The notes: generated from the sequence alone by a model not told the origin. 64,000 nt of DNA from Campylobacter concisus (GCF_003048775.2 NZ_CP049272.1:1-64000), one strand, 5' to 3'. Numbered from the stretch's first letter, positions 29,927 to 38,539 are shown. Translations and numbers: made by a program.

Positions 29927-31237
29927 ATGGAAACATTTAAGCTAATTGCTGCCATTCTTGGCATCGCGGCTGTTGTAGCACTTCTAGTCTTAAAAAAGGA
30001 GACAAGAACGGTGCTAATAGGTGTTGGTTTGGTGCTTTGTATAATCGCACTAAAACCGATGGGGGCACTAAGCGCTTTTACTGACTATATGACTAAAGCA
30101 GGGCTTATAAAAGCGATTTGTGCGAGTATGGGCTTTGCTTTTGTTATGAAATATACAATGTGCGATAAGCACCTTGTTGCGCTTCTTACAAAGCCACTTA
30201 AAAATGTAGGCTTTATCTTGATCCCCGCAACAACCGTGCTAACTTATTTTATAAATATCGCTATCCCTTCAGCTGCAGGATGCTCCGCTGCTGTTGGTGC
30301 GACACTTATACCGCTCCTTATGGCCTCAGGTATCCGCCCAGCTATGGCTGGTGCTGCTGTTTTTGCAGGGACATTTGGTGGAGTCTTAAGCCCAGGATCG
30401 GCTCACAACGTCTATGTAGCTGATCTTGTTAAAAAAACGGTTGAGGGCTACACAGTTCAAGATGTTATAAAAGTACAAATTCCAAGTGCATTTACTGCTC
30501 TTGTTATCGTAGTGATCGCGTTAGTTATTGTTGCGATACTGCTTAAAGACTATCAAAAAAATACAAATTTCACTCTTGAAAGTAGTGCTGCTAGCGAAGA
30601 GAAGCCACTATTTAAAGTAAATTTCATCTACGCTATTATGCCTCTAGTTCCACTTGTTATCTTGGTTATTGGCGGAACAAGCCTTGCAAAAGATTATAGC
30701 TTTCTTGCGTGGACAAAGATGGGCGTTGCTGAGGCGATGATACTAGGTGCCATCATAGCTATCTTTGCTACACTTACAAATCCGCAAAAGATCACAAAAG
30801 AATTTTTTAACGGAATGGGCCACGCTTATGCCGATGTTATGGGTATCATAATCGCAGCTGGTGTCTTTGTCGCTGGTTTAAAGGCATGTGGAGCCGTTGA
30901 TGTGGTCATCGCATGGCTAAAAACAGATCAAAGTTACGTTAAATTTGGCGGAACATTTGTGCCATTTATCATGGGTATAGTTACAGGTTCAGGTGATGCT
31001 GCTACATTTGCATTTAATGAAGCCGTCACAACAAACGCCGCTGCGCTTGGCTTTGAACAAGATAAGCTTGGTATGGCAGCAGCTATTGCTGGTGCTTTAG
31101 GTAGATCAGCTTCCCCGATTGCCGGTGCTGCTATCGTTTGTGCAGGTATTGCGATGGTTAGTCCAGTTGAAATCGCTAAAAGAACATTTTTAGGTATGTT
31201 TGTCTCTGTTGTAGCGATTGCATTTTTTGTCATCTAA
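29927..31237 (+). CDS. dcuC: C4-dicarboxylate transporter, DcuC family
   Basis: A 436-residue inner-membrane protein with about 12 hydrophobic segments and the family sequences IPSAAGCSAAVGATLIPLLMASGIRPAMAG (in pieces, near 112-141) and GTFGGVLSPGSAHNVYVAD. DcuC exports succinate or exchanges C4-dicarboxylates under anaerobic growth. It is placed between dipeptidase E and pepT, so it may move aspartate- or peptide-derived C4 acids. Preceded by AAGGAGAGAGGT, a strong ribosome site. Confidence 0.85.
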   Translation: METFKLIAAILGIAAVVALLVLKKETRTVLIGVGLVLCIIALKPMGALSAFTDYMTKAGLIKAICASMGFAFVMKYTMCDKHLVALLTKPLKNVGFILIPATTVLTYFINIAIPSAAGCSAAVGATLIPLLMASGIRPAMAGAAVFAGTFGGVLSPGSAHNVYVADLVKKTVEGYTVQDVIKVQIPSAFTALVIVVIALVIVAILLKDYQKNTNFTLESSAASEEKPLFKVNFIYAIMPLVPLVILVIGGTSLAKDYSFLAWTKMGVAEAMILGAIIAIFATLTNPQKITKEFFNGMGHAYADVMGIIIAAGVFVAGLKACGAVDVVIAWLKTDQSYVKFGGTFVPFIMGIVTGSGDAATFAFNEAVTTNAAALGFEQDKLGMAAAIAGALGRSASPIAGAAIVCAGIAMVSPVEIAKRTFLGMFVSVVAIAFFVI

Positions 31238-31248
31238 AAGGATAAAAA

Positions 31249-32472
31249 ATGGATATCGTAGAGAGATTTTTAAACTATACAAAATTTAACACCACAACAA
31301 ATAAAGAGAATGGATTAAAAGGCGTCATGCCTTCTAATCCAACCGAGTATGAGCTGGCTCGTTTTTTAAAAGATGAGCTCAGCTCGCTAGGTATAAAAGA
31401 TATCATTTTGCAAGACAATGCTATCTTGATAGCAAAAATTCCTGCAAATTGCGAAAATGCTCCAAGTATCGCCTTTTTTGGGCATTTAGATACAAGTAGT
31501 GAGCAAAAAAATGATACTAAAGCCAAGATAGTAAAATACACAGGTGGCGACATCTGCCTAAACGAAGAACAGGGAATTTATCTAAAATTTAGCGACAATC
31601 CAGAGCTTAAAAAATACGTTGGTGACGACATAGTCGTGACTGATGGCACTAGCTTGCTTGGGGCTGATGATAAGGCGGCGATCGCAAGTATCGTAAATAT
31701 GGCTAGCTATTTTATGCAAAATTCTGAGATTAAGCACGGCAAGATCGTGATCTGCTTCGTGCCAGATGAAGAGCAGGGCTTGCTTGGTGCAAAAGCACTT
31801 GATGTAAATTTGCTGGGAGCTGATTTTGGCTACTGCCTAGACTGCTGCGAGATAGGCGAGCTAATATATGAAAACTGGAACGCGGCTGACTGCACGATGG
31901 TCTTTAAAGGCGTTTCGGCTCATCCGATGAATGCAAAGGGCAAGCTTGTAAATTCGCTACTTCTTGCGCATAAATTTATCTCGCTTTTGCCAGGCGGCGA
32001 AGTGCCAGAGTGCACCGAGGGCAAAGAGGGCTATTTCTGGGTGAAAGAGCTTAGCGGAAACAGCGCAAAAACGACGCTTAAGATCGACATTAGAGAATTT
32101 GACGAGGGGAAATTTCAAAAAAGGCTTGAGTTTTTAAGCGATATGGCAAATTCTTTTAATAAAATTTATGGTGAGTGCTGTGAGATTACGCTAAAAACAC
32201 GCTATGAAAACGTCTTTAAATTTTTAAAAGATGAAAGCTCACTTCCGATAAAACTAGCAAAAGATGCCTTTAACGAGCTAAATATCACGCCAAATATAAA
32301 GCCGATGCGAGGCGGATATGACGGCGCTGTGATATCTGTAAAAGGTGTACCAACGCTAAATTTATTCACAGGGGCAAACAACTTTCACTCTATTTACGAG
32401 TATTTGCCAGTTAGCAGTCTAAAAGCCGCGAGCGAAGTCATTAAAAAAATCGTAATTAACGCTGCTAAATAA
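31249..32472 (+). CDS. pepT: Tripeptide aminopeptidase (peptidase T)
   Basis: PepT removes the N-terminal residue from tripeptides. The 407-residue M20B protein has the two-zinc ligands in FFGHLDTSSE, the bridging Asp in DGTSLLGADDKAA, the catalytic Glu in FVPDEEQGLLGA, and the C-terminal His in GANNFHSIYEYLP. It starts 11 bases after dcuC with AAGGATAAAAA before it and is the last gene of the salvage operon, ended by a hairpin. Confidence 0.93.
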   Translation: MDIVERFLNYTKFNTTTNKENGLKGVMPSNPTEYELARFLKDELSSLGIKDIILQDNAILIAKIPANCENAPSIAFFGHLDTSSEQKNDTKAKIVKYTGGDICLNEEQGIYLKFSDNPELKKYVGDDIVVTDGTSLLGADDKAAIASIVNMASYFMQNSEIKHGKIVICFVPDEEQGLLGAKALDVNLLGADFGYCLDCCEIGELIYENWNAADCTMVFKGVSAHPMNAKGKLVNSLLLAHKFISLLPGGEVPECTEGKEGYFWVKELSGNSAKTTLKIDIREFDEGKFQKRLEFLSDMANSFNKIYGECCEITLKTRYENVFKFLKDESSLPIKLAKDAFNELNITPNIKPMRGGYDGAVISVKGVPTLNLFTGANNFHSIYEYLPVSSLKAASEVIKKIVINAAK

Positions 32473-32480
32473 ACTTCATA

Positions 32481-32509
32481 AAAGCCTAGATTTAGTAAAT
32501 TTAGGCTTT
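32481..32509 (+). terminator. Hairpin after pepT
   Basis: AAAGCCTA (32481-32488) pairs with TAGGCTTT (32502-32509), followed by AAATTTT. Confidence 0.7.
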
Positions 32510-32531
32510 AAATTTTACTTTCAGGATAAGA

Positions 32532-33521
32532 ATGAAGGCTTTAGCTTTATTTAGCGGAGGGCTTGATAGCATGCTCTCAATGAAATTAATAAGCGATCAA
32601 AATATCGAAGTGGTCGCACTTTATATGGATACTGGATTTGGCGTAGACGAAGAAAAACATGAAATTTTAAGACGCCGTGCAGCTTTGGCTGGAGCTAGCT
32701 TAAAAGTGGTTGATATGAGAAACGAGTATCTTCGTGATGTGCTTTTTAACCCAAAATACGGCTACGGCAAGCAGTTTAACCCTTGCATCGACTGCCACGG
32801 ATATATGTTTAAAACAGCTCTAAATATGCTAAAAAGTGAAAATGCAAATTTCATCATCACTGGCGAAGTCGTGGGTCAAAGGCCGATGAGTCAGCGCAGA
32901 GACGCACTCTTTCAGGTTAAGCGTCTAGCTGATGATGAGGACGATCTTGTGCTTCGTCCGATGTGCGCTAAGCTCTTGCCGCCAACTAAACCAGAGCGCG
33001 AGGGCTGGGTCGATAGAGAGAAGCTACTTGACATAAGCGGACGCGATAGAAAGCCGCAACTTGCTTTGGCGAAGAAATTTGGCTTTGAGGACTTTGCAAC
33101 GCCTGGAGGTGGGTGTTTGCTAACGATCGAGAGCTTTGCAGTAAAGATAAAAGACTACTTGAAATTTGACAAAGAGATGCGAGATATCGATGTAACGTGG
33201 CTAAAGCTTGGTAGGCATCTGCGCTTGCCAGATGGTGCTAAAATGATAATAGGACGTGACGAGAGCGATAATAACGCACTTTTGGCTCATCCAAATGATA
33301 AATTTGACCAAGTAAATTTTAAAGAGAGCGATGACATCGTGGGAGCTGTTAGTTTTATAAGTAAAAATGCTAGTAAAGCTGATAAAGAGTTAGCTGCAAG
33401 GCTCGCATTGGCTTATACAAAAGCAAGCAGAGAAAATAAATTTGAAGTTAGCATCGATAGCGAGAAATTTAGTATCACACCTGAGGATAAATCTCTAGCT
33501 CAAAATTATTTCGTGAAATAG
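32532..33521 (+). CDS. PP-loop ATP-pyrophosphatase, tRNA-thiolation-like
   Basis: The 329-residue protein has the PP-loop FSGGLDSMLS (7-16), followed by the Cys pair CIDC near 84-87 and the signature ATPGGGCLLT near 190-199. This combination occurs in proteins related to MnmA/ThiI-type tRNA sulfur transfer, but members of this group are usually annotated vaguely and I cannot name a substrate. The start follows TCAGGATAAGA. It stands alone between the salvage operon and tRNA-Met, with its own terminator. Confidence 0.72.
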   Translation: MKALALFSGGLDSMLSMKLISDQNIEVVALYMDTGFGVDEEKHEILRRRAALAGASLKVVDMRNEYLRDVLFNPKYGYGKQFNPCIDCHGYMFKTALNMLKSENANFIITGEVVGQRPMSQRRDALFQVKRLADDEDDLVLRPMCAKLLPPTKPEREGWVDREKLLDISGRDRKPQLALAKKFGFEDFATPGGGCLLTIESFAVKIKDYLKFDKEMRDIDVTWLKLGRHLRLPDGAKMIIGRDESDNNALLAHPNDKFDQVNFKESDDIVGAVSFISKNASKADKELAARLALAYTKASRENKFEVSIDSEKFSITPEDKSLAQNYFVK

Positions 33522-33555
33522 ACATTTTATTGATTCTTGGTGCTTTTACTTTGTG

Positions 33556-33586
33556 TTTGTAGATAAAGATGGTTTTTATCTACAAA
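33556..33586 (+). terminator. Hairpin after the PP-loop gene
   Basis: TTTGTAGATAAA (33556-33567) pairs with TTTATCTACAAA (33575-33586), a perfect 12-bp stem. Confidence 0.8.
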
Positions 33587-33601
33587 TAAGTTTAAAAATT
33601 A

Positions 33602-33607
33602 TATAAT
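33602..33607 (+). promoter_or_regulatory. -10 element of tRNA-Met
   Basis: TATAAT lies 19 bases upstream of the tRNA. Confidence 0.55.
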
Positions 33608-33626
33608 CCGAAACTTATTTTAAAGT

Positions 33627-33703
33627 GTCACGGTAGCTCAGCTGGTTAGAGCGCTGGTCTCATAAGCCGGAGGTCGGGAGTTCAAGTCTCCCCCGTGACA
33701 CCA
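33627..33703 (+). tRNA. tRNA-Met (anticodon CAT), encoded CCA
   Basis: All four arms fold: acceptor GTCACGG with CCGTGAC, D arm GCTC...GAGC, anticodon arm CTGGT-CTCATAA-GCCGG with anticodon CAT, and T arm GGGAG-TTCAAGT-CTCCC. Discriminator A is followed by an encoded CCA. By the D arm and acceptor it looks like elongator Met, though a lysidine-modified Ile tRNA cannot be fully excluded. It marks the left edge of the mobilizable element. Confidence 0.95.
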
Positions 33704-33959
33704 TAAATACCTAAACTACGATGTTTCTACAATTTTATATTGCAGTCACCTTTCATTAAATATAGCTTAATGTTTGTAGCAAAATAAAATTTTATGTAGC
33801 AAATTTTTAAGCTTGCAGTAATTTTAACACGTTTTTTGTAAAATTTTAAAAAACAAGTAAAATTTTTTAACGAATCATCTACTATGATATAATCTGTCAC
33901 TCTACTGTGTTAAATTTTTATCATAACTTAAATAAAATGAGTATAGATGCGTAGTAAAA
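33704..33959. other. AT-rich gap after the tRNA, no integrase seen
   Basis: Contains two TGTAGCAAA words (at about 33774 and 33797) and runs of A/T, but no readable gene. This is where an integrase would be expected if the downstream element used the tRNA as its attachment site. I found no second copy of the tRNA 3' end in the window. Confidence 0.45.
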
Positions 33960-34184
33960 ATGGCGTTTATAGCTATTGAATATGGGCTAAAAAATATTTT
34001 TGATGATTATGATTCATTCATATTTCCTAACAACAAAACACAAAATAGAGATAGACCACATAAGCATTACGAGATCCTGCGCGTGGTCAAATACTGGCTG
34101 CCATTTATAAAGATAAAAGAACCAGAGAGCCTTAGGGTGAAATTTGATAATTTGCTTGGGGAGTATCTAGAATGCAGTTGGTAA
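33960..34184 (+). CDS. Small hypothetical ORF
   Basis: A 74-residue open frame (MAFIAIEYGLKNIFDD to LLGEYLECSW) with a mixed, protein-like composition but no ribosome binding site before the ATG. It may be the end of a larger decayed gene in the mobile element. No family is recognised. Confidence 0.25.
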   Translation: MAFIAIEYGLKNIFDDYDSFIFPNNKTQNRDRPHKHYEILRVVKYWLPFIKIKEPESLRVKFDNLLGEYLECSW

Positions 34185-34442
34185 TTATGTAATCGTTTTC
34201 GTTTATTTTTAAAAAATATACATGTTATTAATAAAACATTTTTATCTTTCCGCTTAAAAATAAGGCCATTCATGGTCTATAATTTTAAGATATTTGTTTC
34301 GATTCCTAATATATATACTAGCATTAAGTAATTTATAAGTATTTTTATGCTATAAAGCCAGGAAAACCCTAGTATATCGTGCTTCTGAAATAAAAGTCAA
34401 CAATTATTTACCACTTTAAACGATTTAGCCACCAAAATATCC

Positions 34443-34448
34443 TATAAT
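34443..34448 (+). promoter_or_regulatory. -10 element of the structured leader
   Basis: TATAAT followed 29 bases later by AAGGAGG and a five-codon ORF. Confidence 0.5.
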
Positions 34449-34477
34449 ACACGCAAATTTAAAAAAATATTTTACTC

Positions 34478-34716
34478 AAGGAGGTTAAGATGATTAAAAC
34501 CAGTTAAAAGCAGAGGCTCTATTTAAGTTGTTAAAAGAGAACCTCTACGATAGGTTGTTAGGACTCCTATTGTAATAGTTCTCTACTTTTAAACTACTTA
34601 AATAAAAACCTATCAACATCTATCATATCAAAATAAAAGGCACACTATAAGTATGCCCATTTGGTGAGATGGCTATTGCTGTCTTTGTAAAATTTAAAAA
34701 GCTATAGGAGAAAAAT
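34478..34716 (+). promoter_or_regulatory. Structured leader with a five-codon mini-ORF and competing hairpins
   Basis: A strong AAGGAGG (34478-34484) precedes ATG-ATT-AAA-ACC-AGT-TAA (34490-34507). Downstream, AGAGGCTCT (34512-34520) can pair with AGAGAACCTCT (34536-34546). Alternatively GAGAAC (34537-34542) can pair with GTTCTC (34578-34583), enclosing ATAGG/CCTAT (34550-34554 with 34566-34570). GATAGGTT (34549-34556) can instead pair with AACCTATC (34607-34614). The first and second pairings share bases and exclude one another. This layout resembles attenuator leaders, but regulation is inferred. The upstream part of the gap (34185-34440) shows nothing I recognise. Confidence 0.5.
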
Positions 34717-35019
34717 ATGGCTACCAAAAGAATACTTTTAAAGGACTTAAAAGTCATTAGAAAAAACGAGAAAAAAGAGGAGATTAAACAAGCATGTATT
34801 GAGGTCTTGTTTCCACAACAAGCTACGATCAAAGAGTGCAGATTAGTAATCGAAAATCGTTATAGCGTAAAGCTATCAAACAAGGAATTTTCCAAATGGA
34901 GGAAAGAGTATGATGCAAAAGACACACATCAAGCCTCTCATGCATATCATATTCCAGAGTCCAAAGAAGACGAAAAAAACGATGAGGAGCTAAGCAATGG
35001 CACTAACAATCAAGAGTAG
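34717..35019 (+). CDS. Hypothetical protein of the mobilizable element
   Basis: A 100-residue, highly charged, helical protein (MATKRILLKDLKVIRKNEKK start, acidic Asn/Glu-rich end). The segment IKECRLVIENRYSVKLSNKEFSKWRK looks like a helix-turn-helix or DNA-binding fold, as small mobilization accessory proteins often have. AGGAG stands 8 bases before the ATG. It overlaps the next gene by 23 bases, and the leader above probably controls it. No function assigned. Confidence 0.6.
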   Translation: MATKRILLKDLKVIRKNEKKEEIKQACIEVLFPQQATIKECRLVIENRYSVKLSNKEFSKWRKEYDAKDTHQASHAYHIPESKEDEKNDEELSNGTNNQE

Positions 35020-35542
35020 CGATACAGCAGTTGCGGCAAATGCCGTAATTGCTCTACAAGAACATATCGAAATGAGCAATAAGGCTAGTGAAAATATTGG
35101 AAATAATATTGAACTTTTTAATCAAGCCGCAGATATCTTTGATAAAAGCTTTAAAGAAAAAATAGAACTTATAGAGCAAGGAAGTGTTGAACTTACAAAT
35201 ACAACAAAAGAGATTCAAAGCAACTTTAAAAATACTCTAAAAGGTGCAGACAAAACCATATCGAAGATTAACTCATCTTTTACCTCTTTGATGAAAAAGA
35301 TAGTATATGCATTAATTGCCTTTGTATTTATAGAAGTGATCTTCTTTTTTGGCTACTTGTTTTATGATAGTCATAAGACGAATGAAGCCAAATCTGCACT
35401 ACAAAGCAGTCTAGATAAGGCACTTTATGATGTGTCTAACCTTAAAGGCTTTATTATCCATATCTACAACCAAGATAGCCAAAAAGCTAGTGAAGATTTT
35501 ACTAAATGGCTAAACACAAATGGTGACAGCAATGTTTGGTAG
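34997..35542 (+). CDS. Membrane protein with coiled coil, mobilizable element
   Basis: The 181-residue product has a long amphipathic N-terminal half (about 1-100, Gln/Asn/Lys/Glu-rich, coiled-coil-like), a single membrane segment at about 110-130 (IVYALIAFVFIEVIFFFGYLF) and a C-terminal soluble tail. This is the shape of MobB- or TraC-like accessory proteins on mobilizable plasmids, but I cannot assign it to one. The start overlaps the previous gene and follows GAGGAG. The oriT lies directly after its stop. Confidence 0.6.
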   Translation: MALTIKSSDTAVAANAVIALQEHIEMSNKASENIGNNIELFNQAADIFDKSFKEKIELIEQGSVELTNTTKEIQSNFKNTLKGADKTISKINSSFTSLMKKIVYALIAFVFIEVIFFFGYLFYDSHKTNEAKSALQSSLDKALYDVSNLKGFIIHIYNQDSQKASEDFTKWLNTNGDSNVW

Positions 35543-35569
35543 TAAGCAAATTTTTCTAATAGCAAGACA

Positions 35570-35632
35570 CATACAATGTATGACACTTCGTTTTCATACC
35601 TTGTATAATCTTGCTCTGCCGAGGGCTACAAT
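35570..35632 (+). other. oriT: Candidate oriT with IncP-type nic region
   Basis: An imperfect inverted repeat, ATACAATGTATG (35571-35582) with CATACCTTGTAT (35595-35606), one mismatch, precedes AATCTTGCTCTGCCGAGGG (35608-35626). The latter closely matches the RP4 nic region AATCCTG-CTCTGCGAGG as I remember it, predicting a nick between 35613 and 35614. The site lies just upstream of MobC-like and relaxase genes, exactly where a MOBP oriT is expected. Confidence 0.7.
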
Positions 35633-35668
35633 GCGAGATATAAGAAGCGTTAAAACGCTTCATCTCGC
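35633..35668. repeat. Long composite hairpin between oriT and mobC
   Basis: GCGAGAT (35633-35639) pairs with ATCTCGC (35662-35668), and inside it GAAGCGTT (35644-35651) pairs with AACGCTTC (35654-35661), all perfect. It could be part of oriT, a terminator for the upstream gene, or an operator for the mob operon. Confidence 0.75.
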
Positions 35669-35694
35669 TAACACATTTTATGAAAGGATATCAT

Positions 35695-36057
35695 ATGCCA
35701 AAAAATATCAAGGATAAAGTGCTCTCCACAAGGATCACTTCTCAGCAAAATAGCAAATTATCTGATATGGCTAGAGAACTAAAAATATCAAAATCAGAAA
35801 TCATTTCCTATCTTATAGATAATGGCACTGTAAATTCTGAATCCATAAAAAAGAAAGAGCTATATCCAACAATCATTACATATTTTGCTAGACCTTTTAA
35901 TAACATCAATCAAATAGCAAAGAGACTAAATATAGCTTATAAGACTAGTGGTAATATAGCTTTAGAAGTGATACTGCGAGCACAAGAAGATTTGTACAAA
36001 ATTCAATCAGTCCTAACTGAAATTTTAAGCCTAATAAGGAGTAGCTATGATAGTTAA
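35695..36057 (+). CDS. MobC-like relaxosome accessory protein (ribbon-helix-helix)
   Basis: I start at the ATG at 35695 (MPKNIKDKVLSTRIT), because AAAGGA lies 6 bases upstream; the in-frame ATG at 35680 has none. The 120-residue protein has an N-terminal ribbon-helix-helix (LSTRITSQQNSKLSDMAREL) and the MobC segment PFNNINQIAKRLN near 71-83. MobC proteins bind oriT and help open it for the relaxase. It overlaps the relaxase gene by 11 bases and lies right after the oriT candidate. Confidence 0.78.
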   Translation: MPKNIKDKVLSTRITSQQNSKLSDMARELKISKSEIISYLIDNGTVNSESIKKKELYPTIITYFARPFNNINQIAKRLNIAYKTSGNIALEVILRAQEDLYKIQSVLTEILSLIRSSYDS

Positions 36058-38497
36058 GATCTCAAAGGGAGAAAAAGGCGTAGCTGATTATTTAAAAACT
36101 GGCAAGAAAAGAGATTCAAAGCTAACTAGAGATGAAAAAGATGATAGATTGCCACTGGCTGGAAATTTAGATCTTATCGAGATGTCTGAAAGGCACCAGA
36201 GCAAGAAAAAGAATAAGAAATATAACTACTATCATATATCCTTGTCATTTACTTCAGAGGAGTGGAGCAGACTATATGAAAGTGGCAATATAGATGATCT
36301 TATAATGGATTTTTTGAAGCTCACTTTCCCAAATCACGACATAGATGAGTTACTTTTTTATGCTGAAGCTCATCTGCCTATAATCAAAGAAGAGCCATAT
36401 ATTCCTCGCCCAGAAGGGGCGCTAGAAAACAGAGTATTAAATAAAAAACATAAAAATGGTAAACCGCTAAAAAGAGAGCCTCATATTCATCTAATAGTCT
36501 CTTTTGAAAATATGAAATTTACTCATAGCGTAAAAACTGGTGGAGCCATATATGCAAAAGGTGCAGCCAAGCAACAAGTAAAAGCTATCATGGCTAAATC
36601 AGTAGAGAAATTTAAAAGAGTGGTTAATGACATCTTATCTAACAAGTATGGTCTAAATAATATAGAGCCTTTAGGTATGGATGAAGATAAACTAGAAAAG
36701 CAATATGAAAGCTTTAAAAGTGCAGCACAAAAGGTTAAGAAAGGCAAAGAAAAAGATACGCAAATGAAGATAGAAACAGATGTAGTTATCGAGCCAAAAG
36801 ACAGCACAAAAGAGCAAAACATAAGTGTTGAAGAGCTGCTAGCTGATGCTAGAAATTCTACAGCTGATTATCTATTAAGAATGATAGAAGAAGATGAGAG
36901 TTTCAAAAAAGACTACTATGATAGAGCAAAGAGGCTTAATAAAGTGGATATAAGAGAATTTTTACCTATGATCAATGCAAAATTTAACATCACCGCAAAA
37001 CCTGAAGTGGTAAATGACAAATATAAAGTAAGAGTAGATGGGTTTAAGGGAACTTATAATCTAACTGATCTAATGTGCAAGATAGTCTATAATGGCAGAA
37101 AAGGAGTGTTATTTCACGTAGTTAATGAGCTAGAGCAAATGCTTATAGAACTTCAAGCTAATAAAAATGAGCCAAAGATAACATTAAGTGTAAGTAGTGA
37201 CTTTAACACGCCAAATAAAGACCCAAAAACTCAAGTGCTAAATAGCTGGGAAACGATACAAATAGAGCCATACAATCTAAAATCAATACTGAAAAACTAT
37301 TCAGCTATATCAGTGGCAGGTTTCAAGAATAAAAATGAAGAAGCTGGTAATATTGATAGTATAACTCCTACTCTTATATATGATATAGATAACTCTAAAT
37401 TTACTGCAAATGATGCTCAAAATTTACTACAAAGTAAAGGAATAAAAGGCTTCATATACCCAACCACCTATCAAACGCCAGGCACAAAAGTAGAGAAATT
37501 TAAACTCATCATACCCACAACAAAGGCTCCAAGCTTAAATGAATATGATGAATACATAAAGGAGATAACAATAGAGCTTGGGTTATATAACATAGTAAAT
37601 AACCAGAGCCTATATCCTAGTAAATTTCACTACACTCCAGTGCCAGGATCTGAACTTGTAAGCATTAGTGGAAAAACTTTTGATAATACAAGAGCCATTG
37701 AAGATGCCAGCCTAAAAACAGACATTAATAATATGGATATTAGAGCCATATATGAAGATTTACAAAATCAAAGAAAATATGAGCTTAGCCATGAGCCAAA
37801 AGATACAAACTTGCGTATTAAAAGAGCAAGCTACCAAGCCATATCATCAAAGATTTCAATAAAAGAGCTAATAGAATACTTTGACGAGAGTGCTGTGCTT
37901 AAAGAATATAAAAATCATCAAATACTTTCTGGCAAGAGTGGCAGATACCTATACCTACCAGAAGAAAACACAGCCTACTCTTTTAACCAAAATAGACACT
38001 ATACTCCATATATCTACATTAGAGATAAATTTTATGAAGCAGCCAGAAAGATAAAAACTAGATTTTATGATGATGATCTCATTAAAAAGCTAGGTATTAC
38101 ACAAAATGAATGTGGAGGCTTTGTAAAAGGTATTGATGGTCATCTAGATATAAATAGGTACTATTTGGTGTTTATCAGTAGAATGGAAAACTTTAAAAAA
38201 TATCTATCAGATATAGTTCAAATTAACTACCAAGGCCTAATTTATAACATAAAAACCTATATGAAAGATTGGCAAGATATGCAAGGTTTTAATAAGCTAA
38301 AGGAGCGTTATAAAACAGATAAGATATATCTAACAGAGGATCATATATCATTTGGTTCACTAAAAATAACAAAGCAAGAGCTATACAATCAAGGACTTGA
38401 TAAGGACTTTGGAGTGGAGCAATCAAAACAACAATCAAATGAGATAGAGAGCAAAGAGCAAAATGTAAAGTTAGGATATGATGGTTTGGGGAAGTAG
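36047..38497 (+). CDS. Relaxase fused to a probable archaeo-eukaryotic-type primase domain
   Basis: Residues 1-200 look like a mobilization relaxase: YYHISLSF (His63), FYAEAHLP (His109) and the metal-binding HIHLIV (His146, His148), with Tyr60-62 as nucleophile candidates. The middle (about 200-400) is charged and linker-like. Residues about 440-540 read like an AEP primase-polymerase: LIYDIDN with Asp446 and Asp448, FIYPTTYQTPG, KFKLIIPTT, and SKFHYTPVPGSE. The final 250 residues are unassigned. Nicking-plus-priming fusions are known (RSF1010 MobA-RepB), but this one is inferred from motifs only. It overlaps mobC by 11 bases. Confidence 0.72.
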   Translation: MIVKISKGEKGVADYLKTGKKRDSKLTRDEKDDRLPLAGNLDLIEMSERHQSKKKNKKYNYYHISLSFTSEEWSRLYESGNIDDLIMDFLKLTFPNHDIDELLFYAEAHLPIIKEEPYIPRPEGALENRVLNKKHKNGKPLKREPHIHLIVSFENMKFTHSVKTGGAIYAKGAAKQQVKAIMAKSVEKFKRVVNDILSNKYGLNNIEPLGMDEDKLEKQYESFKSAAQKVKKGKEKDTQMKIETDVVIEPKDSTKEQNISVEELLADARNSTADYLLRMIEEDESFKKDYYDRAKRLNKVDIREFLPMINAKFNITAKPEVVNDKYKVRVDGFKGTYNLTDLMCKIVYNGRKGVLFHVVNELEQMLIELQANKNEPKITLSVSSDFNTPNKDPKTQVLNSWETIQIEPYNLKSILKNYSAISVAGFKNKNEEAGNIDSITPTLIYDIDNSKFTANDAQNLLQSKGIKGFIYPTTYQTPGTKVEKFKLIIPTTKAPSLNEYDEYIKEITIELGLYNIVNNQSLYPSKFHYTPVPGSELVSISGKTFDNTRAIEDASLKTDINNMDIRAIYEDLQNQRKYELSHEPKDTNLRIKRASYQAISSKISIKELIEYFDESAVLKEYKNHQILSGKSGRYLYLPEENTAYSFNQNRHYTPYIYIRDKFYEAARKIKTRFYDDDLIKKLGITQNECGGFVKGIDGHLDINRYYLVFISRMENFKKYLSDIVQINYQGLIYNIKTYMKDWQDMQGFNKLKERYKTDKIYLTEDHISFGSLKITKQELYNQGLDKDFGVEQSKQQSNEIESKEQNVKLGYDGLGK

Positions 38498-38539
38498 ATT
38501 ATCGTAAGCTGTTATAGAAGCCAAATTATTAGCCATCTC

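Noticed and set aside
33520-33540. AGACATTTTATTGATTC as an eighth copy of the operator
   Set aside because: It lacks the second half and lies at the end of a gene without a nearby -10.
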